A DNA stretch of 64,000 bases from an uncultured Prevotellaceae bacterium (lineage in GTDB: Bacteria > Bacteroidota > Bacteroidia > Bacteroidales > Bacteroidaceae), in contig CACZZQ010000003.1 in NCBI GenBank assembly GCA_902785695.1, forward strand, positions 1 through 64,000. The letters are read 5' to 3'. The first letter of the stretch is position 1; each line of letters begins with the position of its first letter. The notes beneath the pieces are model-generated. The model saw only the letters and a list, made by a program, of their open reading frames with translations. It did no database searches and was not told the DNA's origin. Both the position numbers and the translations under genes were made by a program. This document shows, piece by piece, positions 17,032-26,046 of this stretch.

Positions 17032-19566
17032 TTAGAATTTATACGAAATTATCAGCATACCGTTGAAGCCGTTAGCATAGAACTTCTTGGGGCTGTCCTT
17101 GAACGAGTAGGTACGAATGGCATTGCCTTCCTCGTCCTTGTCGCGTCGGTTCTGCTCCATACCGCCAGTCACAATGCTAAGATTGTTCAGAATGTTGGTC
17201 AGCATCAGATTGATGCTCATTGAACGGCCGTGTTTCAGATAGATACTCTTGCCGATTGAAGCATCGAGCATGAAGCCGCCCTTGCCCTTAGCCTGCTCAA
17301 TCTCGTCCTGTGGAATAACCTTGTTGCCGTCGGCATCCTCTTTGAAGTCACCGTAATAGCGAACGATGGGCGAGTAATACAGGTAGATGCGGTCGTAGTA
17401 GTTACCAATGAGGTCGAGGAACCAGCCGCCAGTGTGGTAGCTTAGGTCGATGCTGGCTGCTGTGAGTGGTGTGCTGCCTTCGCGCATACCCATGTTCAGA
17501 CAAACATCGTCCTTGTACTTCTTACCGTCATCAGAGAGCATATAGCGCACCTTTGAGTTGTTGGTGTATTGTGCGTCGCTGATAGTACCCAGGGCCTTGA
17601 TGTTGAACGAGCTCGAAACCTTGAAATTCAATCCCAGCTCAGCACCGATATATTCCTTGGAGATACCTGTCAGCGAAATGTATGAGAACGAGTTCTGGAT
17701 GTCGCTGTAAGCCATCGAATATTCGCTTACATCATCCAGACGGCTGAGATATGTGTTCAGGTTTGCTTTCAGCCATGATGTTGTCAGCTGGTAGCCTATT
17801 TCAGCAGAGAATATCTTCTCGTTCTTCAAGTTGGTGGTAAAGTCGTTGTTCACCTGAGGAGCTGAGAATGCATTACGTGCCTGAGGCGCTTTGAACTCAT
17901 AGCCAGTACCAAACGTGACGATGTTGCCGGGGGCTATCTGATGCTGGATACCAGCCTTGACACCACCATCCAGGAACTTTGCCGTCTTGCTCTTGCCATA
18001 CGAGTTGTCGGCAGCCAGACCGTTGCGCATCTTACCGTCGCGCTGTATGGTGGTACCGCCGATGCGTCCGCTAACGAAAACGTGCGACATGTTGGCATCG
18101 ATAGACCAGGTAGCCCATGCGTTGGCTTTGTTCACATTAATATTATAGTCGTAACCGAAGCGGTCACCAACCTTAATCTGTGTGTTGGCAGGCTGGTTCA
18201 TGTCGTAGCGCACCTCATCGGAGTTCTCGGCATAGGTGCCAATGGCATACGTATTGAGGTTACGGAAGCTGGTAGCACCAAGCAGGTCTTCCATTGTCTG
18301 GTAGTGCATACCCTTGTTGGTAGAAAGGTTAATGCCTGCGCTGAGGAACTGGTTCTTCTTCAGTTGCTTCTGTATGGTTGACGCCAGGCTGAATGACAGC
18401 TGGTCATCGTGGTAAGCTTGCTGGTAGTACATGGCATCAGCGCCCTGTGCCGAAGCCATCTTATTGGCATAGTAAAGACGGTCCCAGTTAATCTGACGAT
18501 TGGCTTTCGATGCACTCAGATAATTGTAGGCCGATGACCAGTTAGTGAAAGCTACATCACTACGGTCGCCTTCAAATGGACTCCATACATCATAGAAGTA
18601 GCTTGGCATTAAGCTGTAATAGTCAGGGGCGGGATTCGTCGAATTATTGTACTGAAGACGGGTGCTGCTATACATCGAGTACTTACCCAACAGCGAGGTC
18701 ACCAACTTCGTTTCATCATCGATATTCCAGTCCCATGTTAGCAGAGCAGCAGGTGCGAAGTCTTTAATGATGCGTGAGTTGCGCTTCTTGCCGTCCTGAT
18801 AACCCCAGTTGGGATTGTAGAAGCGGCTGTTGGCAATCCAGTACATTTCATCGGTAGAGGCAGCCTGTGCGCCGCGCTCGGTGGGGTTACCCCATGTTAC
18901 GAGGCTCAGTGAGTGGTTGTCGAAAAGCTTCTCCACACCGAAGAAGTAACTCAGTGCGTTGTAGAACGTACCTTCGATGTTGGCTGTCTCCATGTTAGCC
19001 CAACGGTAGGTGAGGCTTCCTGTATAGGCCCATCCCTTCTCGGTAACGCCAGAGTTATAGGTGTACATGGCGCGTACTGTGTAGTTGCGGTTAGAACCTG
19101 CCAGTGACAAGCGCTGTCCTGTAGCAAACGATGACGGACGGAAGTTGTAATTGTTCGAGCCGCCCATACCACTCATAGCAAAGCGGTTATCCTCGAAAGG
19201 TAGAGCAGACTCTTGTGAGCGTGTCTGATTGTTCAGTCCCCCCACAAAAGAATAGCGGAACTCACCGCGCTCGACATCGTTCACGGGATTGCCGTTAATA
19301 TAGATGTCGTTGTACTTCGAGCCGAAGGCGCGATACTTGAATCTGGCGGGACTGAAACGGTAGCCCACCTCACTCGCATACACATTGCGGTTGGACGATA
19401 TCAATGTGATGTTTTGACCCACATTGTCATCATCGCCCAACTGTGCCTCGGTGAAAGTGAATGTCTGCTCGTCCTGTAATGCTTGAGCCAGAGAGTCAAT
19501 CTCCTGAGCCATCACGGCAGGTGAACAACACAAAGCAATCACCGCAAGTTTGAGTTTTTTATTCAT
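17032..19566 (-). CDS. TonB-dependent outer-membrane receptor without SusD partner
   Basis: An 844-residue protein with a signal peptide (ending PAVMAQ), a plug region (YNDIYINGNPVNDVERGEF) and a long beta-barrel rich in aromatic, alternating strands, ending in F (MLIISYKF). It lacks the N-terminal carboxypeptidase-like domain found in SusC proteins and there is no SusD gene; a DUF5689 lipoprotein follows instead. It is the first gene of a three-gene operon, and divergent from the secreted EEP nuclease. Likely role: energised import of a substrate, plausibly nucleic-acid fragments given its neighbours. Confidence 0.85.
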   Translation of the reverse strand: MNKKLKLAVIALCCSPAVMAQEIDSLAQALQDEQTFTFTEAQLGDDDNVGQNITLISSNRNVYASEVGYRFSPARFKYRAFGSKYNDIYINGNPVNDVERGEFRYSFVGGLNNQTRSQESALPFEDNRFAMSGMGGSNNYNFRPSSFATGQRLSLAGSNRNYTVRAMYTYNSGVTEKGWAYTGSLTYRWANMETANIEGTFYNALSYFFGVEKLFDNHSLSLVTWGNPTERGAQAASTDEMYWIANSRFYNPNWGYQDGKKRNSRIIKDFAPAALLTWDWNIDDETKLVTSLLGKYSMYSSTRLQYNNSTNPAPDYYSLMPSYFYDVWSPFEGDRSDVAFTNWSSAYNYLSASKANRQINWDRLYYANKMASAQGADAMYYQQAYHDDQLSFSLASTIQKQLKKNQFLSAGINLSTNKGMHYQTMEDLLGATSFRNLNTYAIGTYAENSDEVRYDMNQPANTQIKVGDRFGYDYNINVNKANAWATWSIDANMSHVFVSGRIGGTTIQRDGKMRNGLAADNSYGKSKTAKFLDGGVKAGIQHQIAPGNIVTFGTGYEFKAPQARNAFSAPQVNNDFTTNLKNEKIFSAEIGYQLTTSWLKANLNTYLSRLDDVSEYSMAYSDIQNSFSYISLTGISKEYIGAELGLNFKVSSSFNIKALGTISDAQYTNNSKVRYMLSDDGKKYKDDVCLNMGMREGSTPLTAASIDLSYHTGGWFLDLIGNYYDRIYLYYSPIVRYYGDFKEDADGNKVIPQDEIEQAKGKGGFMLDASIGKSIYLKHGRSMSINLMLTNILNNLSIVTGGMEQNRRDKDEEGNAIRTYSFKDSPKKFYANGFNGMLIISYKF

Positions 19567-19604
19567 AGAATTTAAGATTAGTAATTACATCTTTTTAGTT
19601 TGTG

Positions 19605-19612
19605 CAAAGATA
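19605..19612 (-). promoter_or_regulatory. -7 box (TATCTTTG) of the TonB receptor operon
   Basis: A TAnnTTTG element reading left, with a TTTG at 19632-19635 at 19 bases, which is the expected -33 spacing. The leader to the ATG is about 35 bases. Confidence 0.75.
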
Positions 19613-19704
19613 CGTCAAAAAAATGAAATGGCAAAGTATTTTGTAAAAAACTTTTCACTAACATAAAAATGTGTTGAAAATAGTATTGTTTATTATTTTT
19701 TTTG

Positions 19705-19712
19705 TATCTTTG
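19705..19712 (+). promoter_or_regulatory. -7 box (TATCTTTG) of the EEP nuclease-udk-phosphatase operon
   Basis: A TAnnTTTG element 45 bases before the ATG at 19758. It has the same box, followed by CAC, as the divergent receptor promoter 93 bases away. Confidence 0.75.
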
Positions 19713-19757
19713 CACACAATAAACAATTGTTGCACCTAAATTATTACTGATCTGAAT

Positions 19758-20807
19758 ATGAAAAAGACATTATTTTCTTTGATGCTGATGCTCGTGATGG
19801 GAGCCGGTGTCACGTTTGGCCAAGAGAAGAAATTCTCTTTGTATGGTGTGGGATTCTATAATCTTGAAAATCTGTTTGACACATGTCACGACGAAGGCCA
19901 CAACGACTATCAGTACCTTCCCGACGGACAGAACAGATGGTCGGGGTTGAAATACACGCACAAACTACGCAACATGGCTCGCGTGCTGTCGGAAATGGGA
20001 ACCGACAAACTACCAGGCATTGGATGTGCCGTTATTGGCGTTTCAGAAGTTGAGAACGCCAAGTGTATGGAAGACCTCTGTAATCAGGAACCCCTGAAGA
20101 AACGTGGTTACAAGTTTGTTCATATTGAAGGTCCCGACTATCGTGGTGTGGATTGCGCCTTGATCTATAATCCTCGTCTGTTTCAGGTGCGTGACGTGAA
20201 ATTAGTCCCCTATGTATATATATTGGAAAAAGACAGTGCACGCAACACACGTGGTTTCCTTACGGTGAGTGGTACGCTGGCAGGTGAGCATGTGGTGGTT
20301 ATTGTCAATCACTTGCCTTCACGTGCAGCAGAGTCGTTCTATCGTGAAGAGGGTGGTCGCCAGATACGTATTGTGAAGGACTCGTTGGTAAAGGCTGACC
20401 CAGAAGTTAAGATTTTTGTGATGGGTGATATGAACGATGACCCGCAGGATAAATCAATGGCAGTATCACTGGGAGCCAAGCAGAAGATGAAGGATGTGGA
20501 AATTGGTGGATTGTGGAACCCTTGGTGGGATGTATTGGCAAATGGCAATGGGACACTGATGTATGATGGTCGTTGGAACCTCTTCGACCAGATCATCATG
20601 TCGCAGACACTGCTTGACCAGAAGAAGAAAAAGGATTATAGCACCTTGAAATATTTTTCCCATCAGATTTTCAGTCGTGACTATATGTTCCAGAAGGAAG
20701 GCAAATACAAGGGTAACCCCTTGCGTACACATGCCGGTGGCGCATGGCTGGATGGCTATAGCGACCACTTACCAACCGTGGTCTATGTTGTAAAAGAAGT
20801 GAAATAG
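19758..20807 (+). CDS. Secreted endonuclease/exonuclease/phosphatase (EEP) family protein
   Basis: A 349-residue protein with a signal peptide (ending GVTFGQ). The DNase I-like metal-dependent fold shows all key motifs: NLENLFD (Asn), SEVEN (metal Glu), NHLPSR (His), GDMND (Asp-Asn) and SDHLP (Asp-His pair). Members cleave phosphodiesters of DNA or RNA or remove phosphates; the substrate cannot be fixed. It opens an operon with uridine kinase and a histidine phosphatase, and faces the TonB receptor operon. A paralogue is at 37998-38918. Confidence 0.88.
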   Translation: MKKTLFSLMLMLVMGAGVTFGQEKKFSLYGVGFYNLENLFDTCHDEGHNDYQYLPDGQNRWSGLKYTHKLRNMARVLSEMGTDKLPGIGCAVIGVSEVENAKCMEDLCNQEPLKKRGYKFVHIEGPDYRGVDCALIYNPRLFQVRDVKLVPYVYILEKDSARNTRGFLTVSGTLAGEHVVVIVNHLPSRAAESFYREEGGRQIRIVKDSLVKADPEVKIFVMGDMNDDPQDKSMAVSLGAKQKMKDVEIGGLWNPWWDVLANGNGTLMYDGRWNLFDQIIMSQTLLDQKKKKDYSTLKYFSHQIFSRDYMFQKEGKYKGNPLRTHAGGAWLDGYSDHLPTVVYVVKEVK

Positions 20808-20829
20808 TAAAAAGTGGCAAGTTATTAGT

Positions 20830-21447
20830 ATGACGATTATTGGCATTGCTGGCGGTACGGGATCTGGAAAGACCACCGTCGTGAGAAAAATAGCAGAGGC
20901 TCTTCCTCCTCATTGTGTTGCCGTTGTACCTGTTGACTCGTATTATAACGATACGACCAATCTAACAATGGAAGAGCGTAAGGCAATCAACTTCGACCAT
21001 CCCGACGCTTTCGACTGGAAACTGCTCACTGAGCATGTGAAGAAACTGAAAAATGGTGAAGCCGTAGAACAACCCACCTATTCTTATATAGAGAGCAATC
21101 GGCAGAAGGAAACTATCCATGTGGAACCCAAACCCGTAATCATCATCGAGGGTATCATGGCATTGCACAACAAGAAGTTGCGCGACGCGATGGATCTGAA
21201 GATTTTTGTGGATACCGATAATGACGTACGGCTCATCAGGAATATCCGTCGTGATGTGGTGGAACGTGGACGTACGGTGGAGATGGTGCTCGACCGTTAT
21301 GAAAAGGTACTCAAGCCGATGCATGAGCAGTTTATTGAGCCAACGAAGAAGTTTGCCGACTTGATTATTCCATGGGGTGGTGAAAACCGTACCGGCATTC
21401 ATATTTTGAAGACATATATTGAAGGTATTGTCGTTCCTGGTGTATGA
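20830..21447 (+). CDS. udk: Uridine kinase
   Basis: Phosphorylates uridine and cytidine to UMP and CMP in pyrimidine salvage. The 205-residue protein has a P-loop GGTGSGKTT at residues 8-16, DSYYND, FDHPDAFDW (nucleoside-binding pocket) and IIIEGIMAL, all typical. It follows the secreted nuclease by 22 bases and overlaps the next gene by 4, which makes sense if the operon feeds external nucleosides into salvage. Confidence 0.94.
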   Translation: MTIIGIAGGTGSGKTTVVRKIAEALPPHCVAVVPVDSYYNDTTNLTMEERKAINFDHPDAFDWKLLTEHVKKLKNGEAVEQPTYSYIESNRQKETIHVEPKPVIIIEGIMALHNKKLRDAMDLKIFVDTDNDVRLIRNIRRDVVERGRTVEMVLDRYEKVLKPMHEQFIEPTKKFADLIIPWGGENRTGIHILKTYIEGIVVPGV

Positions 21448-21953
21448 CAAGACTTTTTATGGTTCGTCACGGTGAGACGTTCGATAATGAGCGTCAGATC
21501 ATGCAAGGACAGACGCAGGGTGAACTGAATCCTACGGGTATCCGTCAGGCTGAGGCTTTAAGCAAACAATTGACGGATACCCATTTTGATGCTGTTGTGG
21601 CCAGTGATTTGTGGCGTGCTATTCATACGGCTCGTATCCTTGCAGAGCCACATCAGTTGTCTGTTGTAACAACACCTTTGCTTCGAGAGCGCGACTGGGG
21701 CAATTTTACTGGACGTTTTATTCCAGACTTGAAGAACATAAAGCCTTGGCCAGATAATATTGAGTCGCTTCCAATGATGAAGGATCGTGCTTCCCGTTTC
21801 CTTGATTTCATCCGTGAGAAATATCCCAATAGTCAGGTACTTGCCGTAGGACATGGTATCATCAACAAGGCTATTCAGGCTGTTTATTGGCATAAGGAGA
21901 TGCATGAAATAGAGAAAATGAAAAATGCCGAGGTGCGAATCCTCGACATTTAA
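21444..21953 (+). CDS. Histidine phosphatase (phosphoglycerate mutase-like) family protein
   Basis: A 169-residue protein with the phospho-accepting RHG motif (FMVRHGET), the second Arg region (ASDLWRAIHTA), the catalytic RERDWGNF segment and the second His in AVGHGI. It is a short phosphatase, not the housekeeping mutase. The ATG overlaps the udk stop (ATGA), so the two are translationally coupled. A role in dephosphorylating nucleotides or another sugar phosphate is possible; the substrate is unknown. Confidence 0.88.
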   Translation: MTRLFMVRHGETFDNERQIMQGQTQGELNPTGIRQAEALSKQLTDTHFDAVVASDLWRAIHTARILAEPHQLSVVTTPLLRERDWGNFTGRFIPDLKNIKPWPDNIESLPMMKDRASRFLDFIREKYPNSQVLAVGHGIINKAIQAVYWHKEMHEIEKMKNAEVRILDI

Positions 21954-21960
21954 CTTATCT

Positions 21961-22009
21961 CACTTAATACTTATCACTCCTCACTTATTACTTAACACTT
22001 CTCACTTCT
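21961..22009. repeat. Heptanucleotide array, seven units (consensus YACTTNT)
   Basis: Seven units in exact 7-base phase: CACTTAA, TACTTAT, CACTCCT, CACTTAT, TACTTAA, CACTTCT, CACTTCT. On the minus strand this is an AAGTGAT-like repeat. It fills the whole gap between the phosphatase gene and the convergent repeat-protein gene. Confidence 0.8.
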
Positions 22010-22940
22010 TATCTCCTTCCACCTCCACTGCGGTTGCTGCTGCCTTGTGAAGCATTGCCAGCACTGCGAGTGCTACTGCGACTGCCTGTATTGTTGCTTC
22101 TCCAATTGCCACTGCTATTGCTACTACGACTTCCACCATTATTGCGGAAAGTTCCACTGCTTCTGGTGCTTGTACTACGGTCATAAGTACCACCGATAGT
22201 GCGGTTGTTAATGCCGTTATTGCTATTATTGGTTCCTCGATCCTGACCTCTGCCTATAGTACGGTCGTTACTACCGTGGTTCTGTGTAGTGCCTATAGTA
22301 CGGTCGTAACTACCGTGGTTCCGTGTGGTGCCTATAGTACGGTCGTTGCTACCGTGGTTCCGTGTGGTGCCTATAGTACGGTCGTTGCTACCGTGGTTCC
22401 GTGTGGTGGATAGTCTCCCCGATCCCAATGGTTGCGCATTCCTACATGATGGTCGCGACTTGCCACGGGACGGAAGTGATCGTGACGTCCCTCGTACCAG
22501 CTTCTACCGCCATTATGCCTCCAGCTGTGACCACCACGGTATGTTGCATAGAAGTGTGGTCGACCAAAGTAGAAATAATCGCGATGTGGATAGTGAACAT
22601 AGATACTGAAGTGCCACAGACCAGCCTCCCAATAGAGTGGACGATAGAAATAGGTAGCGGCACGGAAGGCATCCCATTGCCACTGATAAAGGATATAGCT
22701 GAGATCAAGGTTACGGCGATCCCAGTAGGGGCCAAACACGTTGTGCTGACTGGTCACAGACATCAGGTAGTCGAGATTGATTTCATAAGCTGCCTCGTAC
22801 TGTGCATCAGTGAGATTGAGCTCGTAGGCCATCTTGTCGGTCAGGAAAAGTGCTTCTCTGCGGGCCTGTTCGTATGGCATAGCGTTTGCCGATACTGTTA
22901 TTGTCAGTATGGAAACCAGGGTAAACAACATCTTTTTCAT
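22009..22940 (-). pseudogene. Secreted repeat protein split by a frameshift
   Basis: The 5' part (ATG 22940 to a stop at 22371) begins with a signal peptide (MKKMLFTLVSILTITVSANA), then a helical region with DKMAYELNLTDAQYEAAYEIN and a Trp/Tyr/His-rich segment. The 3' part (to 22009) is in the neighbouring frame, has only a TTG at 22428 as possible start, and carries four copies of TTRNHGSNDRTIG followed by a Ser/Asn/Arg/Gly-rich tail ending SGGGRR. The two frames overlap over at least 22371-22428. Similar Prevotella proteins have both parts in one chain, as far as I recall. A one-base indel (GGGG at about 22418) or a sequencing error is the simplest reading. The function is unknown. Confidence 0.65.
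22253..22408. repeat. Four tandem 39-bp repeats in the frameshifted gene
   Basis: Units begin at 22253, 22292, 22331 and 22370, exactly 39 bases apart, and encode the 13-residue repeat TTRNHGSNDRTIG with few changes. Because 39 is a multiple of 3, changes in copy number keep the frame. Confidence 0.9.
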
Positions 22941-22987
22941 AATCGTATTTTTTTGATGGTTTGACATTCTTTTTTATTTCTCTGATG

Positions 22988-22995
22988 CAAAAGTA
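22988..22995 (-). promoter_or_regulatory. -7 box (TACTTTTG) of the repeat-protein gene
   Basis: A TAnnTTTG element reading left, 47 bases before ATG 22940. The intact promoter suggests that the frameshifted gene is still transcribed. Confidence 0.65.
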
Positions 22996-23017
22996 CGGTA
23001 TTTTGTTGTACGAAAAA

Positions 23018-23052
23018 AGGGATTTTCCCTAATTAGTAAGAGGAAAATCCCT
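23018..23052 (-). terminator. Terminator of the arabinose operon
   Basis: An 11-bp stem (AGGGATTTTCC with GGAAAATCCCT) with a 13-base loop, followed in the minus direction by six T residues. It lies 28 bases after the araA stop. Confidence 0.85.
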
Positions 23053-23080
23053 AAGTTTTAATATGAGTTTGCGTACAACC

Positions 23081-24619
23081 TTATTTCAACGCCTTGTTCA
23101 GCATGTAGTACACCTCGTTATTACGGAGGGTCTGCTTGAAGTCGGCAATGTTGGTCTGCTTGTTGATCTTGACGTACTCAATACCAAGCATCTCAGCGAA
23201 GTCTTCCCAGTACTCCTCGTTGATGTCGTAAGAGAAGGCACTGTGGTGAGTACCACCTGCGAGGATCCATGCGGCAGCACCAATCTCAAAGCTGGGCTGA
23301 GGAATCCACAGGGCAGAGGCAACGGGGAGCTTAGGCATGGGCTTGGGCTCGATGCACTCAACCTCCTGAGAGATGAGGCGGAAACGGTTACCCAGGTCAA
23401 CAACGGTAGCCTTGATACCTGCGCCGGTCTTTGATGTGAATACCAGACGTGCGGTCTGCTGCTTGCGGATACCGATGCCGAGGAAGTGAACCTCGAGCTT
23501 GGGCTTATCGGTAGCAATCAGCGGACAAACCTCCAGCATGTGGCTCTGCAGACAAGAGCTGCGGTCGCCAGCGAAGTTGAGGGTGTAGTCCTCAAGGAAT
23601 GAGCAACCAGTAGGCATACCCTGCTGGATGACCCAAAGTGTGCGATAGAGGCAAGCTGTCTTCCAGTCGCCCTCGGCACCGAAACCATAACCTTCCTGCA
23701 TCAGACGCTGTGAAGCGAGACCAGGAATCTGGTCGAAACCACAGAAGTTAGGATCATCGATGTTGGCATCACCCAGGTCGTCGAAGTTGGTGGTGAAGGC
23801 AGTAGCACCCTCATCCTTCAGCACGCGACGCAGGGCAATCTCGGCCTTAGCTGCGTTCTTTACTTTCTCCCAGTAAACCTGCTCGCCACTTTCGTCAATC
23901 TTGATGGTGTAGAGCTTCTTGTACTCCTCAACCAGTGCGTCAGCCTCGGCATCGGTCACCTGCTTGAAGTACTCCATCAGAGAAGATACGGGGTAGTAGT
24001 CAACATGGTAACCCATGCGCTGCTCGAACTCAACACGGTCGCCATCGGTTACGGCTACGTTGTTCATGTTCATACCGAACATCAGACAGCGTACGTTGTG
24101 AGCATCAGCCACACCGGCAGCGACGCGAGCCCAAACGGCAATCTGCTTCTGAGCCTTCTCATCCTTCCAATAACCGCAAACCACCTTGCGAGCTACACGC
24201 ATACGAGTGCAGATATGTCCGAACTCGATATCACCGTGAGCACTCTGGTTCAGGTTCATAAAGTCCATGTCGATGTCACTCCAGGGAATCTCGGCATTGT
24301 ACTGAGTGTGGAAGTGGAGTAGGGGCTTTTGCAACTGCTGCAGACCCTTGATCCACATCTTTGCGGGAGAGAAGGTGTGCATCCATGTGATGATACCTAC
24401 GCACTTCTCGTCGTTGTTGGCAGCCAGCATCACCTGCTCCACTTCCTTAGAGCTGTTTGCTGTGCCCTTATATACAATCTTCACGGGGATGTTGCCGCTC
24501 TTATTCAGGCCGTCAACCATCTCCTTTGAGTGTCCGTCAACTGCTACCACTGCGTCGCCTCCATAAAGAAGCTGTGCACCGGTTACCCACCAAATCTCAT
24601 AATTTTCGAATGCTTTCAT
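23081..24619 (-). CDS. araA: L-arabinose isomerase
   Basis: Converts L-arabinose to L-ribulose in the cytoplasm with Mn as cofactor. The 512-residue sequence begins ENYEIWWVTGAQLLYGGDA and carries TWMHTFSPAKMWI, HTQYNAEIPW and YGFGAEGDWKTA, all typical of AraA; the length matches the family (about 500). It is the last gene of the operon, 25 bases after araD, and is followed by a terminator. Confidence 0.97.
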   Translation of the reverse strand: MKAFENYEIWWVTGAQLLYGGDAVVAVDGHSKEMVDGLNKSGNIPVKIVYKGTANSSKEVEQVMLAANNDEKCVGIITWMHTFSPAKMWIKGLQQLQKPLLHFHTQYNAEIPWSDIDMDFMNLNQSAHGDIEFGHICTRMRVARKVVCGYWKDEKAQKQIAVWARVAAGVADAHNVRCLMFGMNMNNVAVTDGDRVEFEQRMGYHVDYYPVSSLMEYFKQVTDAEADALVEEYKKLYTIKIDESGEQVYWEKVKNAAKAEIALRRVLKDEGATAFTTNFDDLGDANIDDPNFCGFDQIPGLASQRLMQEGYGFGAEGDWKTACLYRTLWVIQQGMPTGCSFLEDYTLNFAGDRSSCLQSHMLEVCPLIATDKPKLEVHFLGIGIRKQQTARLVFTSKTGAGIKATVVDLGNRFRLISQEVECIEPKPMPKLPVASALWIPQPSFEIGAAAWILAGGTHHSAFSYDINEEYWEDFAEMLGIEYVKINKQTNIADFKQTLRNNEVYYMLNKALK

Positions 24620-24644
24620 TGTTGTAATTGTTTTTTAGTTATGA

Positions 24645-25355
24645 TTAATGTTTTTGTCCTTTTTGTCCGTAGTAGGCATTAGGGCCGTGCTTACGCATAT
24701 AGTGCTTCTCAACGAGCAGCGGGTTCATCGTCAGGTTTGGATTGACGCTGAAGGCTACGAAAGCCATCTTAGCACACTGCTCCATCACCTTGGCGTTATA
24801 CACCGCATTATCAGGAGAGGTACCCCATGAGAACGGACCGTGGTTCTTCACCAATACGGCAGGTGTGTGATCGGGATTGATCTTGCGGATGTTCAGGATC
24901 TCGTCCACGATGACATTACCTGTCTCCAACTCATACTGTCCCTTCACCTCAGCCTCAGTCATATCTCGTGTGCAGGGGATGTCCTTGTAGAAATAGTCGG
25001 CATGTGTGGTGCCGATATTGGGGATGTCCTTACCTGCCTGAGCGAATGCTGTGGCGTAGGTAGAGTGGGTGTGCACCACGCCTTGAATGTTGGGGAATGC
25101 CTTATATAATACAAGGTGTGTGGGAGTGTCAGAAGAAGGATTCAGATCACCTTCAACTACTTTTCCCGTTTCTAGGTCAACGACCACCATGTCCTCAGCC
25201 TTCATTTCATCATAGCTGACACCAGAGGGCTTAATCACTACGAGACCTTTCTCACGATCGATACCTGAAACATTACCCCAGGTAAAGATAACCAATCCCT
25301 GTTTCACCAAGTCCAGATTGGCCTTAAATACTTTCTGTTTTAGTTCTTCTAACAT
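24645..25355 (-). CDS. araD: L-ribulose-5-phosphate 4-epimerase
   Basis: Makes D-xylulose 5-phosphate, the entry to the pentose phosphate pathway. Class II aldolase fold with [16 protein letters not shown], the zinc ligands in [10 protein letters not shown] and the later GTTHADYF motif. The start is ATG 25355 ([17 protein letters not shown]); the longer frame to 25424 runs back into the regulator gene. It begins 4 bases from the end of the araR-type gene. Confidence 0.96.
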   Translation of the reverse strand: MLEELKQKVFKANLDLVKQGLVIFTWGNVSGIDREKGLVVIKPSGVSYDEMKAEDMVVVDLETGKVVEGDLNPSSDTPTHLVLYKAFPNIQGVVHTHSTYATAFAQAGKDIPNIGTTHADYFYKDIPCTRDMTEAEVKGQYELETGNVIVDEILNIRKINPDHTPAVLVKNHGPFSWGTSPDNAVYNAKVMEQCAKMAFVAFSVNPNLTMNPLLVEKHYMRKHGPNAYYGQKGQKH

Positions 25356-25359
25356 AGTA

Positions 25360-26034
25360 TTACAGTTTAAAGTTTGAATCTTCTGTGAATGCTTTATTGT
25401 TAAATCGATAGAGAGCCGCTCCACGCTTCGATGTCTTCTTGTCGATCAGGTTGGTTTTTTCGATGAAGTCCATGTCTTTAATGCGCTTGCGGAAGTTACG
25501 CTTGTCAACCTCATCACCTATAACAGCCTCATATAGTGTCTGAAGCTGTGTGAGCGTGAAGAGTTGTGGCAACAACTGGAAACTAATGGGTGACGTCTTG
25601 ATTTTCTGGCGCATGATGCGCAAAGCCTGTTCCACCATCAGGTTATGGTCGGAATAGAGAATGGGTATCTCGTTAATGTCAACCCATTGTACGTCATGCT
25701 CCTTGCGAAGTTTCTCGTCATAGTCCTTGACATTTATAAGCGCATAGTATGCTATTGAGATGACACGTTCTCCTGGATCTCGGTCGATGCTTCCGAAAGC
25801 TCCTACCTGTCTCATATACAGGTTGTTGAGTCCCGTAAGGCCATAAAGGGTACGCTTAGCAGCATCATCAATGCCCTCGTTGGCAGAGACGAAGCCTCCA
25901 TAGAGGCTCCACTCTCCGCGTCCCGGATCCATCTGACGTCGGCCGATGAGCACCTTCAACTTCTTTTCGTCGAAGCCGAAAATGATGACATCGACAGACA
26001 CCCAGACTTTCGAATATTCTTTATAGTAAGTCAT
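25360..26034 (-). CDS. araR: AraR-type Nudix-fold transcriptional regulator
   Basis: Bacteroidota control arabinose genes with an NrtR-like repressor: a Nudix sugar-sensing domain fused to a winged helix. This 224-residue protein fits: Nudix fold at residues 1-140 and a C-terminal winged helix ([13 protein letters not shown]...[14 protein letters not shown]). The Nudix box is degenerate: [20 protein letters not shown] lacks the REUXEE catalytic glutamates, so it should sense rather than hydrolyse. It lies inside the operon it would control. The symbol rests on family and context. Confidence 0.88.
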   Translation of the reverse strand: MTYYKEYSKVWVSVDVIIFGFDEKKLKVLIGRRQMDPGRGEWSLYGGFVSANEGIDDAAKRTLYGLTGLNNLYMRQVGAFGSIDRDPGERVISIAYYALINVKDYDEKLRKEHDVQWVDINEIPILYSDHNLMVEQALRIMRQKIKTSPISFQLLPQLFTLTQLQTLYEAVIGDEVDKRNFRKRIKDMDFIEKTNLIDKKTSKRGAALYRFNNKAFTEDSNFKL

Positions 26035-26046
26035 TTCCTTCTTGAA

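Noticed and set aside
22401-22964. Plus-strand open frame opposite the frameshifted repeat protein
   Set aside because: The minus strand has a signal peptide and a promoter; the plus frame has neither.
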